From Nostoc foliaceum FACHB-393 (GTDB lineage Bacteria; Cyanobacteriota; Cyanobacteriia; Cyanobacteriales; Nostocaceae), in the NCBI RefSeq assembly GCF_014698505.1, contig NZ_JACJTD010000003.1:248001-312000 (forward strand): DNA of 64,000 bases, written 5' to 3'. The translations under genes were made by a program, and so were the position numbers. Under the pieces are notes generated by a model that ran no database searches, had not been told where the DNA came from, and saw nothing but the letters and a program-made list of their open reading frames with translations. This document shows, in pieces, positions 8,332-17,421 of the stretch. Numbering within the stretch: the stretch's first letter is position 1; each line of letters opens with the position of its first letter.

Positions 8332-9057
8332 ATGCACACATTTCTAGCTTCTTCCTCAATGCAGCTGTCTGTACCACCAAATCACTTTCAGCCAATGAAG
8401 ATTGTCGCACTGGGGGACAGCTTAATTTATGGATTCGGTGATCCGGAAAAAGGAGGATGGATTGAGCAACTACGGCGATGGTGGATGTTGCCGGATAGTG
8501 CCGGTCATGTTCTTTATAATTTAGGGGTAAGAGGCGATCGCACGCAACAAGTAGCACAAAGGCTAGAAGTTGAGTTCCGCCACCGGGGTGAACTGCGAAA
8601 TCGTGTCCCCGACTTGATTATTTTATCAGTAGGCGTGAATGACTCAGCGCGGTTGGCGCGTCCTGATGGCCGAAGTTACACAGATTTTACATTGTTTGAA
8701 AAGGAAATTGCTTCTCTGCTAGATTTAGCACAACAACTATGTCCTGTATTATTTGTGGGCATGGTGCCAGTGGATGAAGCCAAGATGCCATTTTTAGATT
8801 GTTTTTATTATAATCATGCCGATCAGTACCGCTACAAAGAAGCAACTCGAATTGCTTGTACCAAACGGCAGATTCCCTATTTAGATATTTTTGAGAAATG
8901 GATGGAACGCGGTGAAAATTGGCGGCTTAAACGTTTGAGTGAAGATGGTCTTCATCCTAATACACTAGGTTACCAAGCTTTGCTAGAAGATGTGATCAAT
9001 TGGGATGCGATTGCAACTTACCATTCTAAATTTGATTACCACCTTAAACCATCGTAA
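8332..9057 (+). CDS. SGNH/GDSL-type hydrolase
   Basis: 241 residues of the SGNH hydrolase superfamily (esterases, lipases, acyl hydrolases). Block I is ALGDSLIYG with the nucleophile Ser30; block II is the NLGVRGD region; block III is SVGVND with Asn103; block V is DGLHPN with the catalytic Asp205-x-x-His208. The first 21 residues (MHTFLASSS...) have no clear ribosome binding site. Internal ATGs at 8359 and 8395 are alternative starts, the latter giving the compact MKIVALGDS start. No signal peptide is convincing. The substrate is unknown. Confidence 0.88.
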   Translation: MHTFLASSSMQLSVPPNHFQPMKIVALGDSLIYGFGDPEKGGWIEQLRRWWMLPDSAGHVLYNLGVRGDRTQQVAQRLEVEFRHRGELRNRVPDLIILSVGVNDSARLARPDGRSYTDFTLFEKEIASLLDLAQQLCPVLFVGMVPVDEAKMPFLDCFYYNHADQYRYKEATRIACTKRQIPYLDIFEKWMERGENWRLKRLSEDGLHPNTLGYQALLEDVINWDAIATYHSKFDYHLKPS

Positions 9058-9120
9058 TCAGATAAATATGTTGATGCTTAGGGCTAACCTAATATTCTCA
9101 TGTTTCCCATCCTTGCAAAA

Positions 9121-9145
9121 AGCACTACAATAGTGCTGAATTTTT
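9121..9145 (+). terminator. Likely intrinsic terminator after the GDSL hydrolase gene
   Basis: AGCACTA-CAA-TAGTGCT forms a 7-bp stem followed by GAATTTTT, 64 bases after the stop codon at 9057. The 3' half (AGTGCTGAAT) can also pair with ATTCAGCACT at 9170-9179, so an alternative larger hairpin exists just before the next gene. Confidence 0.6.
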
Positions 9146-9182
9146 AAATCCATCTTTTTCCTATTTTTTATTCAGCACTTTT

Positions 9183-9617
9183 ATGACACCAACTTTATTA
9201 GGTCGTTGGCAAACTCGATTATTATTACTTGCAACGGTGGGCGTACTTGTGTCTTTGCCCTTTGTAATTGGTTTGATTGGTTCTAGTCCTAACTCGGTTT
9301 ATTTTTGGATACTTGGTTATGTCGCCATCTTTGGCTTAGGTTGGGATGTGCTTTATAACTATCTCCAAAAATCGCGCTGGGATAGGGATTGGCCCGCAGC
9401 TTATCAACTCTTAGCTGGTATATGGGAGTTAGTGTTTGTGTTTTTTGGAATAAAACTGTTTGGCTTCTTAGCAATACCTTTACCTAAAGAAGAACTTTCG
9501 CCAGCAGCTTTCCTATTGCACTATAGCGTCGTGTGGCTAGCAGTTTTTATTAGTTCACAAAGCCTGATGCGAATTATCTTTCCCCGTTGGCGTTTCCGGG
9601 GTGGAGAGTGGTTGTAA
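9183..9617 (+). CDS. Conserved-looking polytopic membrane protein, unknown function
   Basis: 144 residues with about four hydrophobic helices (roughly 12-32, 38-57, 78-97 and 107-127) and a Trp/Arg-rich tail (IIFPRWRFRGGEWL). A polar loop after helix 2 reads YNYLQKSRWDRDWPAAYQ. Such small four-helix proteins are common in cyanobacteria, but I cannot name this one. It appears monocistronic. Confidence 0.7.
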   Translation: MTPTLLGRWQTRLLLLATVGVLVSLPFVIGLIGSSPNSVYFWILGYVAIFGLGWDVLYNYLQKSRWDRDWPAAYQLLAGIWELVFVFFGIKLFGFLAIPLPKEELSPAAFLLHYSVVWLAVFISSQSLMRIIFPRWRFRGGEWL

Positions 9618-9961
9618 AACCTCAAATTATCGAAATCTTCAATCTGTTTTCATTTAGTTAGTTACAGCCTTTTTGATCTATTTGAACCGTAATTACCTGG
9701 AGGGGTGCACAGATGTGCGCCCCTAATATATGGTTGAATTACCTGAAAATCGCTGTAATCAAAAATCAACAATTAAATCGCAAATTAAAAAAATCATATA
9801 TGGCGGTTTTAGTTTGGATGCAATATGTTGTATTGACGTACAGCTATGTGTGTCGCTATGAACATTGGTTGGGAGTTGAATCCCGATCAAAATTGTCCTA
9901 GTAAAGAGTCCCTAATTCACAATCCCTATTTCAATGCAGAGACGCAAATTAAGGAAGTGCA
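9618..9961. other. Intergenic region with a dispersed palindromic repeat
   Basis: 344 bases without a credible gene. At 9701-9724 an 11-bp hairpin (AGGGGTGCACA / TGTGCGCCCCT) matches a short palindrome type frequent in Nostoc-like genomes. A 62-codon frame from 9713 starts inside this hairpin and is not believed. Confidence 0.5.
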
Positions 9962-11251
9962 ATGTCAAATTTTGATCTGGTTATTCAGCTATTTCTGCAA
10001 CTCACAGTTATTTTAGTCACTTGTCGCATCGTCACGATTTTAGGACGCCGCTATCTTGGTCAAACCGATGTTGTTTGCGAAATGATTGCAGGTGTAATGC
10101 TAGGCCCATCACTTTTAGGATTGATTGCACCGGATTTTCAGCAATGGCTGTTTCCTAAGCTTCCCATTATCACTGCTGTAGGACTGAAGATACCCAATCC
10201 ATCAATGTCAATTTTATATGCTATTAGCCAGATTGGGTTGGCAATTTATATGTTTTTAATTGGTTTAGAGTTCAATACCAAACTCTTAAAACATCATATC
10301 AAAAGTGCAAGTTTGCTATCTGCTGCCGGGATTATCACTCCTTTTATTTTAGGAGCGATCGCATCTTTTTGGTTTTATCACAATGGCGATTTCTTTCAAC
10401 CAAAAGTAACGTCTTGGTCAGCCGCTTTGTATCTAGGCGCTTCGATGACAATTACGGCTTTTCCGATGTTAGCTCGCATTCTTTACGAACGCGGTCTTGC
10501 ACAAACCCGCTTCGGTACTTTGGCTTTAGGTGCAGCATCGGTAGATGATGCAGTTGCTTGGTGTTTGCTAGCGATCGTACTTGCTAGTGTGAAAAATTCT
10601 CTGAGCATCGCCATATTAGCAATTGGTGGTGGCATTTGCTACGTGCTATTTGCAATTTTTCTCGGTCAACCTCTACTGAGAGCGTTCACACGCATGACAA
10701 AACGCGATGCAGGCGTGAACAGACAAAGCCTGACTTTAATGTTGATAATTTTGATGTTTTGTGCATGGTTTACTGATGTCACAGGTATCTATGCAATATT
10801 CGGTGCTTTTGTGCTGGGAGCAGTAACTCCACGCGGAGAATTTGCCCAACAAATTCGCCAATATACTGAGTTTTTAACTACTTCTTTTTTGCTACCGATA
10901 TTTTTTGTGTTCTCTGGACTCAACACTCAAATTGGATTAGTAAACACACCTACTTTGTGGGGAATTACGCTCTTAATTATTGCGATCGCAATTCTTGGCA
11001 AAGGTATTGCTTGTATGTTGGCTGCAAAATTAGCCGGGGAAAATTGGCGCGAATCTGCAACTATCGGTGCTCTGATGAATGCTCGTGGTTTGATGGAATT
11101 AATCATCCTCAATATTGGTCTGGAGCAAGGCATAATCACCCCAACTTTATTCACTATCATGGTTATTATGGCAGTCATCACTACCCTTATGGCATCACCA
11201 CTGGTTAGCTTTTTGTTGCACGGTACAAGCTATGAGAAAACTTCCACTTAA
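9962..11251 (+). CDS. CPA2-family cation/proton antiporter
   Basis: 429 residues, almost wholly a 12-13-helix sodium/hydrogen exchanger domain of the CPA2 (Kef/NapA) group. Conserved blocks: AGVMLGPSLLGLI near the N-terminus, FLIGLEFNTKLL, LGASMTITAFPMLARIL, the ion-binding ASVDDAVAWCLLA with its paired acidic residues, GAFVLGAVTPRGEF, and NARGLMELIILNIGLE. It ends after the membrane domain with no TrkA-N or USP region, unlike the following gene. It exchanges protons for Na+ or K+ across the plasma or thylakoid membrane; which ion cannot be told. Confidence 0.93.
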   Translation: MSNFDLVIQLFLQLTVILVTCRIVTILGRRYLGQTDVVCEMIAGVMLGPSLLGLIAPDFQQWLFPKLPIITAVGLKIPNPSMSILYAISQIGLAIYMFLIGLEFNTKLLKHHIKSASLLSAAGIITPFILGAIASFWFYHNGDFFQPKVTSWSAALYLGASMTITAFPMLARILYERGLAQTRFGTLALGAASVDDAVAWCLLAIVLASVKNSLSIAILAIGGGICYVLFAIFLGQPLLRAFTRMTKRDAGVNRQSLTLMLIILMFCAWFTDVTGIYAIFGAFVLGAVTPRGEFAQQIRQYTEFLTTSFLLPIFFVFSGLNTQIGLVNTPTLWGITLLIIAIAILGKGIACMLAAKLAGENWRESATIGALMNARGLMELIILNIGLEQGIITPTLFTIMVIMAVITTLMASPLVSFLLHGTSYEKTST

Positions 11252-11588
11252 GCAAATTTAAAGATAAAATTAATTACCTAAAAATTGGGGAAAATTATCT
11301 GCTTTGATTCAGGCTATAAACGCTAAATTGTTTGTATTGCCGTTTAAGCGCTATTAGAAACTGACTGCCTATCACCTAACTTTTTTGATATTGGTCATTG
11401 TGAACATATTCTAGATGTAGCTCCTAAAATCATCAAAATTCATGTTTCATTGCTGCAACTGCATCGTAACAGCAATTGACATGAGAAGAAAGTACAAATT
11501 ACCCTTGAGCGTATCTAACAAATTTGACATTTTCCAGTCTTTTAAAGAATTATCTTAGACAAACCAGATAGTTAATTTTGAGGAAACC
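11252..11588. other. Intergenic region between the two antiporter genes
   Basis: 337 AT-rich bases with no ORF or strong inverted repeat. It presumably holds the promoter of the second antiporter, whose ATG at 11589 has a TGAGGA ribosome binding site. Confidence 0.45.
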
Positions 11589-13799
11589 ATGCACATAGTT
11601 ATTCTCGTTCTGGTTGAGGTGCTGATTGTTATTGGACTTTCACGACTAGTAGGGTTAGCATTCCGTTCCATTAAGCAACCACTGGTAATTGGTGAGATTG
11701 TCGCCGGGATTATGCTTGGCCCATCTTTATTTGGTTTAGTTGCTCCCGATATAGCAGTTACCTTGTTTCCACCAGAAACTATTCCTTTTCTAAATGTTTT
11801 ATCTCAGGTGGGACTAATATTTTTTATGTTTCTAATTGGGCTAGAACTAAATCCAAAATACCTCAATAGTCAGTTAGAAGTAGCTGTTTTAACTTCTCAT
11901 GTCAGCATTTTGGTGCCGTTTTCTTTAGGAACATTGCTAGCGGTGATCCTTTATCCCCTAGTTTCCAATGCAAGTGTATCCTTCACCGCCTTCGCCTTGT
12001 TTTTGGGAGCAGCGATGTCGATTACTGCCTTTCCAGTGTTGGCGCGAATCATTACTGAAAACAATTTACAAGGAACGCGTTTAGGAACATTGGCGTTAAC
12101 TTGTGCAGCAGTGGATGATGTCACCGCTTGGTGTCTATTAGCAGTAGCGATCGCAGTAGCTAGAACTGGTGACTTTGCTGGTGCGATACCCACAATTATT
12201 GCCAGCATATTTTACATCGGCTTGATGTTGACGGCCGGTCGTTGGTTCCTGCAACGCCTTGCCAAACACTACCTTCGTGCGGGACGACTCAGCCAATTGC
12301 TGCTAGCTGGAATTTATATGGCAGTAGTTGCGTCTGCACTAATTACCGAACTAATTGGTATTCACTTAATTTTTGGGGCATTTTTACTGGGAGCAGCCAT
12401 GCCCAAAAATGAAGATTTAGTGCGGGAATTGGCAGTAAAAACCGAAGATTTTGTTTTGATATTCTTGCTACCAATATTTTTTGCCTACAGTGGTTTACGG
12501 ACGCAGATTGGCTTGCTCAATCGTCCCGAATTGTGGCTTTTATGTGCGTTGGTTTTAGGAGTGGCGATCGCAGGCAAATATGTTGGTACTTATGTAGCGG
12601 CCCGTGTCAGTGGCATTAGTAAACGGGAAGCCTCGGCACTCGGTTGGTTAATGAATACTCGCGGCTTGACCGAACTGATAGTACTAAACATTGGTCTAGA
12701 GTTAGGGGTAATTTCCCCCTTAATATTTACCATGCTGGTAATTATGGCATTGGTAACTACATTCATGACCTCGCCACTGCTGGAATGGACATATCCGAAG
12801 AAGCTGATCAGGTTAGATGTCATCGAACCGGAATTGGAAGCAGAAACAGGTATAGACACCTCTGCTGAAAGTGAAGCTTACCCTCATCCTTACCGGATTT
12901 TGGTGCCAGTGGCTAATCCAAGTACCCAAAAAGGTTTAGTACAGTTGGCAGTAGCGTTGGCGCAGCCCGCCGTAGGTATCGCTCTTAATTACCGATATCC
13001 TGCCATTGTTAACCCTCTTAGCCTGATTGAATTTGAAGAAGACTATGCCTTTGAAAGTACCCCAGTTGAAGCAGACCGATTAATCGCCCAGCGCCGCCAG
13101 CAGCTAGAAGAATTAATTAATACTCTAGAACCGCCAGAAACTCGTTCTTATGTGCATCCTATCGTTCGGATATCCAGCAATGTTGCTCGCGAAACAGCAC
13201 AGATTGCCACATTAGAACAAGCTGATTTAATTCTTGTGGGCTGGCATCGGCCAGCTTTTAGTAGTAATCGTTTAGGTGGACGAGTTGGACAAATGCTTAC
13301 CACTGCACCAGTGGATGTAGCAGTGTTTGTAGATAAAGGCAAAGACCGATTAGAAAGTTTATTAGTACCTTATTCTGCAAATATCCATGATGATTTAGCA
13401 CTAATACTAGCTCTGAGACTGCTAATCAATCGTGAAACTTGTATGTTGCAGATATTACAGATAGTAGCAAATCATGCCAACGAAGAATTGAGTTACGAAC
13501 TCCACACGATGATGGAACAATTGCCCACCAGTGTACGCGATCGCATTGAAATCAAAATTATCGAAGCCCCAGAACCAATTCAAGCAGTAATTCAAGCCTC
13601 ACAAGGTGTTGACCTAACTATTGCTGGCACCAGCCGCGCTTGGGGTATCGAGCGCCAAACCTTGGGAAGATATACAGATCAACTAGCTATCCAATGTCGT
13701 TCTTCCTTGCTGATTACTCGCCGCTACAGTCAAGTCACCGCTCACTTAGCCTCTATGCTTCCTGAGGTTAGTAGTCAAGAGCCAACATTGAGGAGTTGA
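11589..13799 (+). CDS. CPA2-family cation/proton antiporter with C-terminal USP-like domains
   Basis: 736 residues. Residues 1 to about 400 are the exchanger domain (AGIMLGPSLFGLV, FLIGLELNPKYL, LGAAMSITAFPVLARI, the ion-binding CAAVDDVTAWCLLA, GAFLLGAAMPKNEDL, NTRGLTELIVLNIGLE). After the linker come two cytosolic universal-stress-protein-like modules: about 430-585 (YRILVPVANPSTQKGL ... ILVGWHRPAF) and about 590-720 (LESLLVPYSANIHDDL ... LTIAGTSRAWG). USP folds commonly bind ATP or cyclic nucleotides, so they may gate transport (inference). The small secreted-protein gene starts four bases after the stop, so the two form an operon. Confidence 0.93.
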   Translation: MHIVILVLVEVLIVIGLSRLVGLAFRSIKQPLVIGEIVAGIMLGPSLFGLVAPDIAVTLFPPETIPFLNVLSQVGLIFFMFLIGLELNPKYLNSQLEVAVLTSHVSILVPFSLGTLLAVILYPLVSNASVSFTAFALFLGAAMSITAFPVLARIITENNLQGTRLGTLALTCAAVDDVTAWCLLAVAIAVARTGDFAGAIPTIIASIFYIGLMLTAGRWFLQRLAKHYLRAGRLSQLLLAGIYMAVVASALITELIGIHLIFGAFLLGAAMPKNEDLVRELAVKTEDFVLIFLLPIFFAYSGLRTQIGLLNRPELWLLCALVLGVAIAGKYVGTYVAARVSGISKREASALGWLMNTRGLTELIVLNIGLELGVISPLIFTMLVIMALVTTFMTSPLLEWTYPKKLIRLDVIEPELEAETGIDTSAESEAYPHPYRILVPVANPSTQKGLVQLAVALAQPAVGIALNYRYPAIVNPLSLIEFEEDYAFESTPVEADRLIAQRRQQLEELINTLEPPETRSYVHPIVRISSNVARETAQIATLEQADLILVGWHRPAFSSNRLGGRVGQMLTTAPVDVAVFVDKGKDRLESLLVPYSANIHDDLALILALRLLINRETCMLQILQIVANHANEELSYELHTMMEQLPTSVRDRIEIKIIEAPEPIQAVIQASQGVDLTIAGTSRAWGIERQTLGRYTDQLAIQCRSSLLITRRYSQVTAHLASMLPEVSSQEPTLRS

Positions 13800-13803
13800 G
13801 ATT

Positions 13804-14313
13804 ATGAATCATTTCAACTTCAAATCTTTAGCTTTTTACGGAGTAGCTATAAGTTCAGTGCTACTGTTGTTTAAAACTGTAACCGTCTACGGGGAAAACA
13901 ATCTCAAGGCTCCTCCTCCAATTAACGGTCGGTATCGTCTAACCCTGGCAGAGAATTTGCCTAACTGTGAAAAATCGGATACTCTGACGTTAAACATTCA
14001 GCAGTCGGGTATTTACTTAAATGCCTCTGTATTACCGGCAAACGCTAACCCGAATACTGACGAAAAGCACTCTCTGGCAGGTATCTTCAGAAATCAACAA
14101 TTAAATTTATCTGGGAAAGTTGGTAGATCAATCCTTTGTAATATTCCTCGCCCCCAAAATGATCCTCTAAACTCAGTCGCAATTCAAATGCAACTTGTGG
14201 ATAAAGGTAATATGACAGGTCAATTAACCGTAAATGGCATTCCACAAACTCTGAAATTTACTGCTGTACCCCAAAAAGCTCAGGAAAAATCTCAGAAGTT
14301 AAACAGTCATTGA
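13804..14313 (+). CDS. Hypothetical exported protein
   Basis: 169 residues. The N-terminus (hydrophobic about 10-28, then TVYGEN) looks like a signal peptide or anchor. The body is beta-rich and has two Cys (CEKSDTLTLNIQQ and SILCNIPRP) that could form a disulphide outside the cytoplasm. I recognise no family. The four-base spacing from the antiporter gene argues for co-expression and perhaps a role near that transporter (inference). Confidence 0.7.
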   Translation: MNHFNFKSLAFYGVAISSVLLLFKTVTVYGENNLKAPPPINGRYRLTLAENLPNCEKSDTLTLNIQQSGIYLNASVLPANANPNTDEKHSLAGIFRNQQLNLSGKVGRSILCNIPRPQNDPLNSVAIQMQLVDKGNMTGQLTVNGIPQTLKFTAVPQKAQEKSQKLNSH

Positions 14314-14387
14314 ACTGGAGAGTGAGGACTGGAAACTAGGGGAGAGGGATTTAAAGCGCGAAGTAAACAGCAATGTGAGTGCATTGT

Positions 14388-15248
14388 ATGGGTTTTATGG
14401 AGCAGATAAAAAGAATGAATCAGGGACTAAAGACTAGACAATTTTGCCAATGGGGTAAGCAGCTATTTAGCGTCAGTATATTAGGCTTTTATGCAGCGAT
14501 CGCCCTCGAAACTTGCACTACTGCTGCTACACCAGTGGCAAAGCTAGATAATTGGCGTTTTTCCCCGAAGACACAGCAACTTGAAATCACCCTCTCAAGA
14601 GGCACAACCCCTCGTTATTTTTACTTAGCCCAACCCTCTCGTCTGGTTGTAGATTTACCGAATACTAAGTTGGGCAAAGTTACCACGCAACAAAATTATT
14701 CTGGAGCAATTAAAAGCATTCGCGTTTCTCAACTAAATGAGAACGACACACGCATTGTCCTAGATTTAGCGCCAGGGACTGTTTTTAATCCTAAACAGGT
14801 ACAACTGCAACCCCTTTCCCGAAAAAACTCCACTCGCTGGGTATTACGTCCGGTTATTTCTGGTAAAACTACTGCCGTGAAACCAGGAAACTCCCCACCT
14901 TCACCCAAGAAACAACCTCAAACACTCCAAAAGCTTCCTACTAACGTACCCGTAACTACTACTAATCTACAAGCGCCCTTACTCACAGTTCCGCCTCCAT
15001 CCAATGAACTGCCCTCAACAATTACTAATAACTCAGGACAGCCTTTTGTCACTGTTCCTCCCCTAACTCCCAATACACCTTCTCAAGAACCTGGTTTGAT
15101 TCTTCCCCCTCCGTCTTTCCCAAATCAAACCGGCAACTTGAATAGCATTCCTCCTTTCGGTATGTCGGAATTTCCAGTTCCAACAATCCCAAATGTTCCA
15201 AATCCCCAGGTGATAGAGTTTGGTCAACCCCTACCTAAAAATAGATAG
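14388..15248 (+). CDS. AMIN-domain envelope protein with proline-rich tail
   Basis: About 286 residues. A signal-anchor helix is followed by an AMIN domain at about 45-155 (KLDNWRFSPKTQQLEITL, then RYFYLAQPSRLVVDLPNT, then IRVSQLNENDTRIVLDLAP). AMIN domains localise amidases and secretins to the peptidoglycan or septum. The remaining 130 residues are a Pro/Thr/Asn-rich low-complexity tail with no amidase catalytic domain, so this is a stand-alone AMIN protein. GTG 14379 and ATGs at 14388, 14397 and 14415 are all possible starts; 14388 is the first ATG. Confidence 0.8.
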   Translation: MGFMEQIKRMNQGLKTRQFCQWGKQLFSVSILGFYAAIALETCTTAATPVAKLDNWRFSPKTQQLEITLSRGTTPRYFYLAQPSRLVVDLPNTKLGKVTTQQNYSGAIKSIRVSQLNENDTRIVLDLAPGTVFNPKQVQLQPLSRKNSTRWVLRPVISGKTTAVKPGNSPPSPKKQPQTLQKLPTNVPVTTTNLQAPLLTVPPPSNELPSTITNNSGQPFVTVPPLTPNTPSQEPGLILPPPSFPNQTGNLNSIPPFGMSEFPVPTIPNVPNPQVIEFGQPLPKNR

Positions 15249-15345
15249 TGGAGAGTGGGGAGTAGGGAGTGGGAGGATGAGGGAGCAGGGAAAGCGGGGG
15301 AGGCAGGGGGAGATGAGGGGGACAAGGGGGACAAGGGAGAATTAT
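15249..15345. repeat. Purine-rich low-complexity spacer
   Basis: A G/A-only-like run built from GGGAGTAGGGAGTGGGAGG and GGGGGACAAGG units, followed by a pyrimidine-rich counterpart at 15357-15385. It lies between convergent genes and may form a loose hairpin that acts as a terminator. Similar G-rich runs occur at 6478-6515 and 30160-30190. Confidence 0.5.
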
Positions 15346-15409
15346 TGAACAAATTTCTTCCTTGTCTCCCCCCTCTTCCTTGTCTTTTGCTAATGCCCCA
15401 TTCCCAATT

Positions 15410-15949
15410 CTAAAATCTGTCAGTTTCCTGAGGAGTTCCAACTGCTCCAGGTTGAGCAGTAAAGAAGTTTTGAGCAGCTTCATTCTGATATATACACCTA
15501 ATATCAGGTTGGCCACTGTCCAAGTTACCTGTGAATCCAAAGGTATTCAGGCGATTTTTGCAATCTCTTACCTGATCGGATGTCACCAACTTGCGGTTCT
15601 CTAAAAGCGCCCAGTTATTTTGTCGGATTACGCATCCAGGACGCATACTCGGCTGGGAAACATAAACATTAAAGGGGTTGAGAGTGACAAACAGTCTAGC
15701 GTCCATCACCATCGCGCTGGCTCCGTACTGCACGCAAATTTCAGGATTCGGTGCTTTGGTGTCAATGAATTCACGAGAAGCCACATTTGATGGAGCCAAC
15801 GTGGTTGTAGAACTAAAAGCAATGCCAATCCCAATTCCCAAAATCAACACCCCTCCCATAATTGCGATGGTGAAGAGGTTAAACATTGGGGATTGGAAAA
15901 TAGAGGGTTTAGAAGTAGTAGCCGATCTACCAGTAGGTTTACGTCTCAT
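15410..15949 (-). CDS. DUF3172 family protein
   Basis: 179 residues. A basic N-terminus (MRRKPTGRSATT) is followed by one membrane helix (about 23-45). A conserved soluble region follows: PEICVQYGASAMVMDARLFV, TLNPFNVYVSQPSMRPGCVI and RQNNWALLE. This is the layout of DUF3172, a family of cyanobacteria and plastids with unknown function. It probably sits in the plasma or thylakoid membrane with the C-terminal part outside the cytoplasm. It is convergent with the AMIN gene. Confidence 0.82.
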   Translation of the reverse strand: MRRKPTGRSATTSKPSIFQSPMFNLFTIAIMGGVLILGIGIGIAFSSTTTLAPSNVASREFIDTKAPNPEICVQYGASAMVMDARLFVTLNPFNVYVSQPSMRPGCVIRQNNWALLENRKLVTSDQVRDCKNRLNTFGFTGNLDSGQPDIRCIYQNEAAQNFFTAQPGAVGTPQETDRF

Positions 15950-16508
15950 TTTTGCTTAATCACCTTCACGCCGATTTGGAAGGGAGTGGTCTAAAGTTAT
16001 CTCCCTATTTCAGTATGCCTATTCTTGATTGTAATTGTCTGCAAGTTTTTGGGCAGTATTCTTCTTAAATGATAAAAATAAGAACTTATTTAGATATCTC
16101 GACAGAATTTCAACCTTGTCGGTTATTGTTTCCATCTTGAATAATTGGTGAGTATTTTTATTTATTTGCCGATTAAGGAATTGTTATTACTGTTGTGCTG
16201 ATTCACATAAAAATTACAGAGTAACTGTCTTTAAACTTCTATATTTTATTAACCAATCATAGCATATTTTTGAGATCTCTCAGATAGTCTTGATTCAATT
16301 TGCACAAATGATGCAGTCAGAATCCTTGAATTATCTAGCTTTTTGTTTGTAAGTTTGCGGAAATTATGACCGGAGGAAACCTGTGATTATAAATTTCTTA
16401 ACCAAATTTTTCGTATTCTTATTAGAAATTTTGGTTACCCCTAGTAATTGATATGTTAAACAATGTAACTTAAAATTTAAGAAAGTTTTAATAACTAATT
16501 AGAAGCAA
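15950..16508. other. AT-rich intergenic region
   Basis: About 560 bases between the DUF3172 gene (minus) and the ABC permease (plus). It is strongly AT-rich. I see no ORF over 30 codons with a plausible start and no RNA gene; it must hold two divergent promoters. Confidence 0.45.
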
Positions 16509-17336
16509 GTGGGATCTCAAAGAGCGTTATTTTCAAGCAAGAAGTTTAAAACTTCGCAACTTAAACTTTTTCTAGCTGATAGTCTGACTATTTTTTGGGG
16601 AGATTGGTTAGATTTACGTGTCAGAATCGTGCAAGTTGCTGCATCAGGATTAATATCCCCACTGATATATATTTTAGCTTTTGGCTTGGGTTTAGGTAGT
16701 TCCATCAAACCTGGTTCGGGGATTAGTGGTAACTATAACAACTATTTAGAATTTATATTACCGGGGATGGTGGCGCTATCGTCGATGACGATTAGCTTTG
16801 GTGGAACGACATTTTCCATTTGTGGAGACAGACTATTTACCAAAACCTTCGAGGAATTGTTGTTAACTCCCATACATCCCTTAGCGTTGCATATCGGAAA
16901 AATGCTGGCGGGAGTAGTGCGGGGGTTGATGACATCTGGTTCCGTGATTTTGGTAGCGGTGCTGCTTACTGGAAACTGGAATTTTCTCAACCCACTATTT
17001 TTACTGTTGGTGGTGCTGAATTGTTCAGTATTTGCTGGGTTAGGGGTGATTGTGGGGTTGAGTGTGCGATCGCTCGAATCAGTTGGACTCTACAACAACT
17101 TTATAATTATCCCCATGTCTTTCTTAGGGGCAACCTTCTTTGACCCTGGGACATTACCACCAGCGCTCAAAGTCGTAGTTTACCTGTTACCACTAACCTA
17201 CGCCAGCATCGGACTGCGTGCAGCAGCCCATTTACCCTTGTCTCAGTTTCCTTGGTACAGCATACCGATTTTGCTGGTGATAGCGATCGCTCTTTCTTTG
17301 TGGGGTGGTTATAAATTCGCTCACCAACAAGATTAA
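16509..17336 (+). CDS. ABC-2 type transporter permease
   Basis: 275 residues with a GTG start. It is a six-helix ABC-2 membrane subunit of the kind found in drug, polysaccharide and antibiotic exporters. Signatures include the amphipathic N-terminal WGDWLDLRVRIVQVAASGLI, FILPGMVALSSM, the coupling region FEELLLTPIHPLALHIGKML and the C-terminal LPLTYASIGLRAA. The matching ATPase is not next to it in either direction, so the partner must be encoded elsewhere. The substrate is unknown. Confidence 0.9.
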   Translation: MGSQRALFSSKKFKTSQLKLFLADSLTIFWGDWLDLRVRIVQVAASGLISPLIYILAFGLGLGSSIKPGSGISGNYNNYLEFILPGMVALSSMTISFGGTTFSICGDRLFTKTFEELLLTPIHPLALHIGKMLAGVVRGLMTSGSVILVAVLLTGNWNFLNPLFLLLVVLNCSVFAGLGVIVGLSVRSLESVGLYNNFIIIPMSFLGATFFDPGTLPPALKVVVYLLPLTYASIGLRAAAHLPLSQFPWYSIPILLVIAIALSLWGGYKFAHQQD

Positions 17337-17377
17337 AGTCTTGATTACAACTTGTGCTTGAAATGCTGATTGAATTG

Positions 17378-17409
17378 AGTCATTAGTCATTTGCTCATGA
17401 CTAATGACT
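17378..17409. terminator. Perfect 13-bp hairpin between convergent genes
   Basis: AGTCATTAGTCAT at 17378-17390 and its exact complement at 17397-17409 enclose a 6-base loop. It lies between the stop of the ABC permease (17336) and that of ndhN (17422) and probably terminates both. It is built from the same GTCATTA heptamers as the STRR repeats. Confidence 0.6.
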
Positions 17410-17421
17410 AATTACAAAGGA

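Noticed and set aside
8279..8557. 92-codon minus-strand frame
   Set aside because: It overlaps the start of the GDSL hydrolase in antisense; the hydrolase has all family motifs.
9713..9901. 62-codon plus-strand frame
   Set aside because: It starts inside a palindromic dispersed repeat, has no ribosome site and an unconvincing composition.
15235..15540. 101-codon minus-strand frame
   Set aside because: It overlaps the DUF3172 gene in another frame and its C-terminus is translated purine/pyrimidine-rich repeat.
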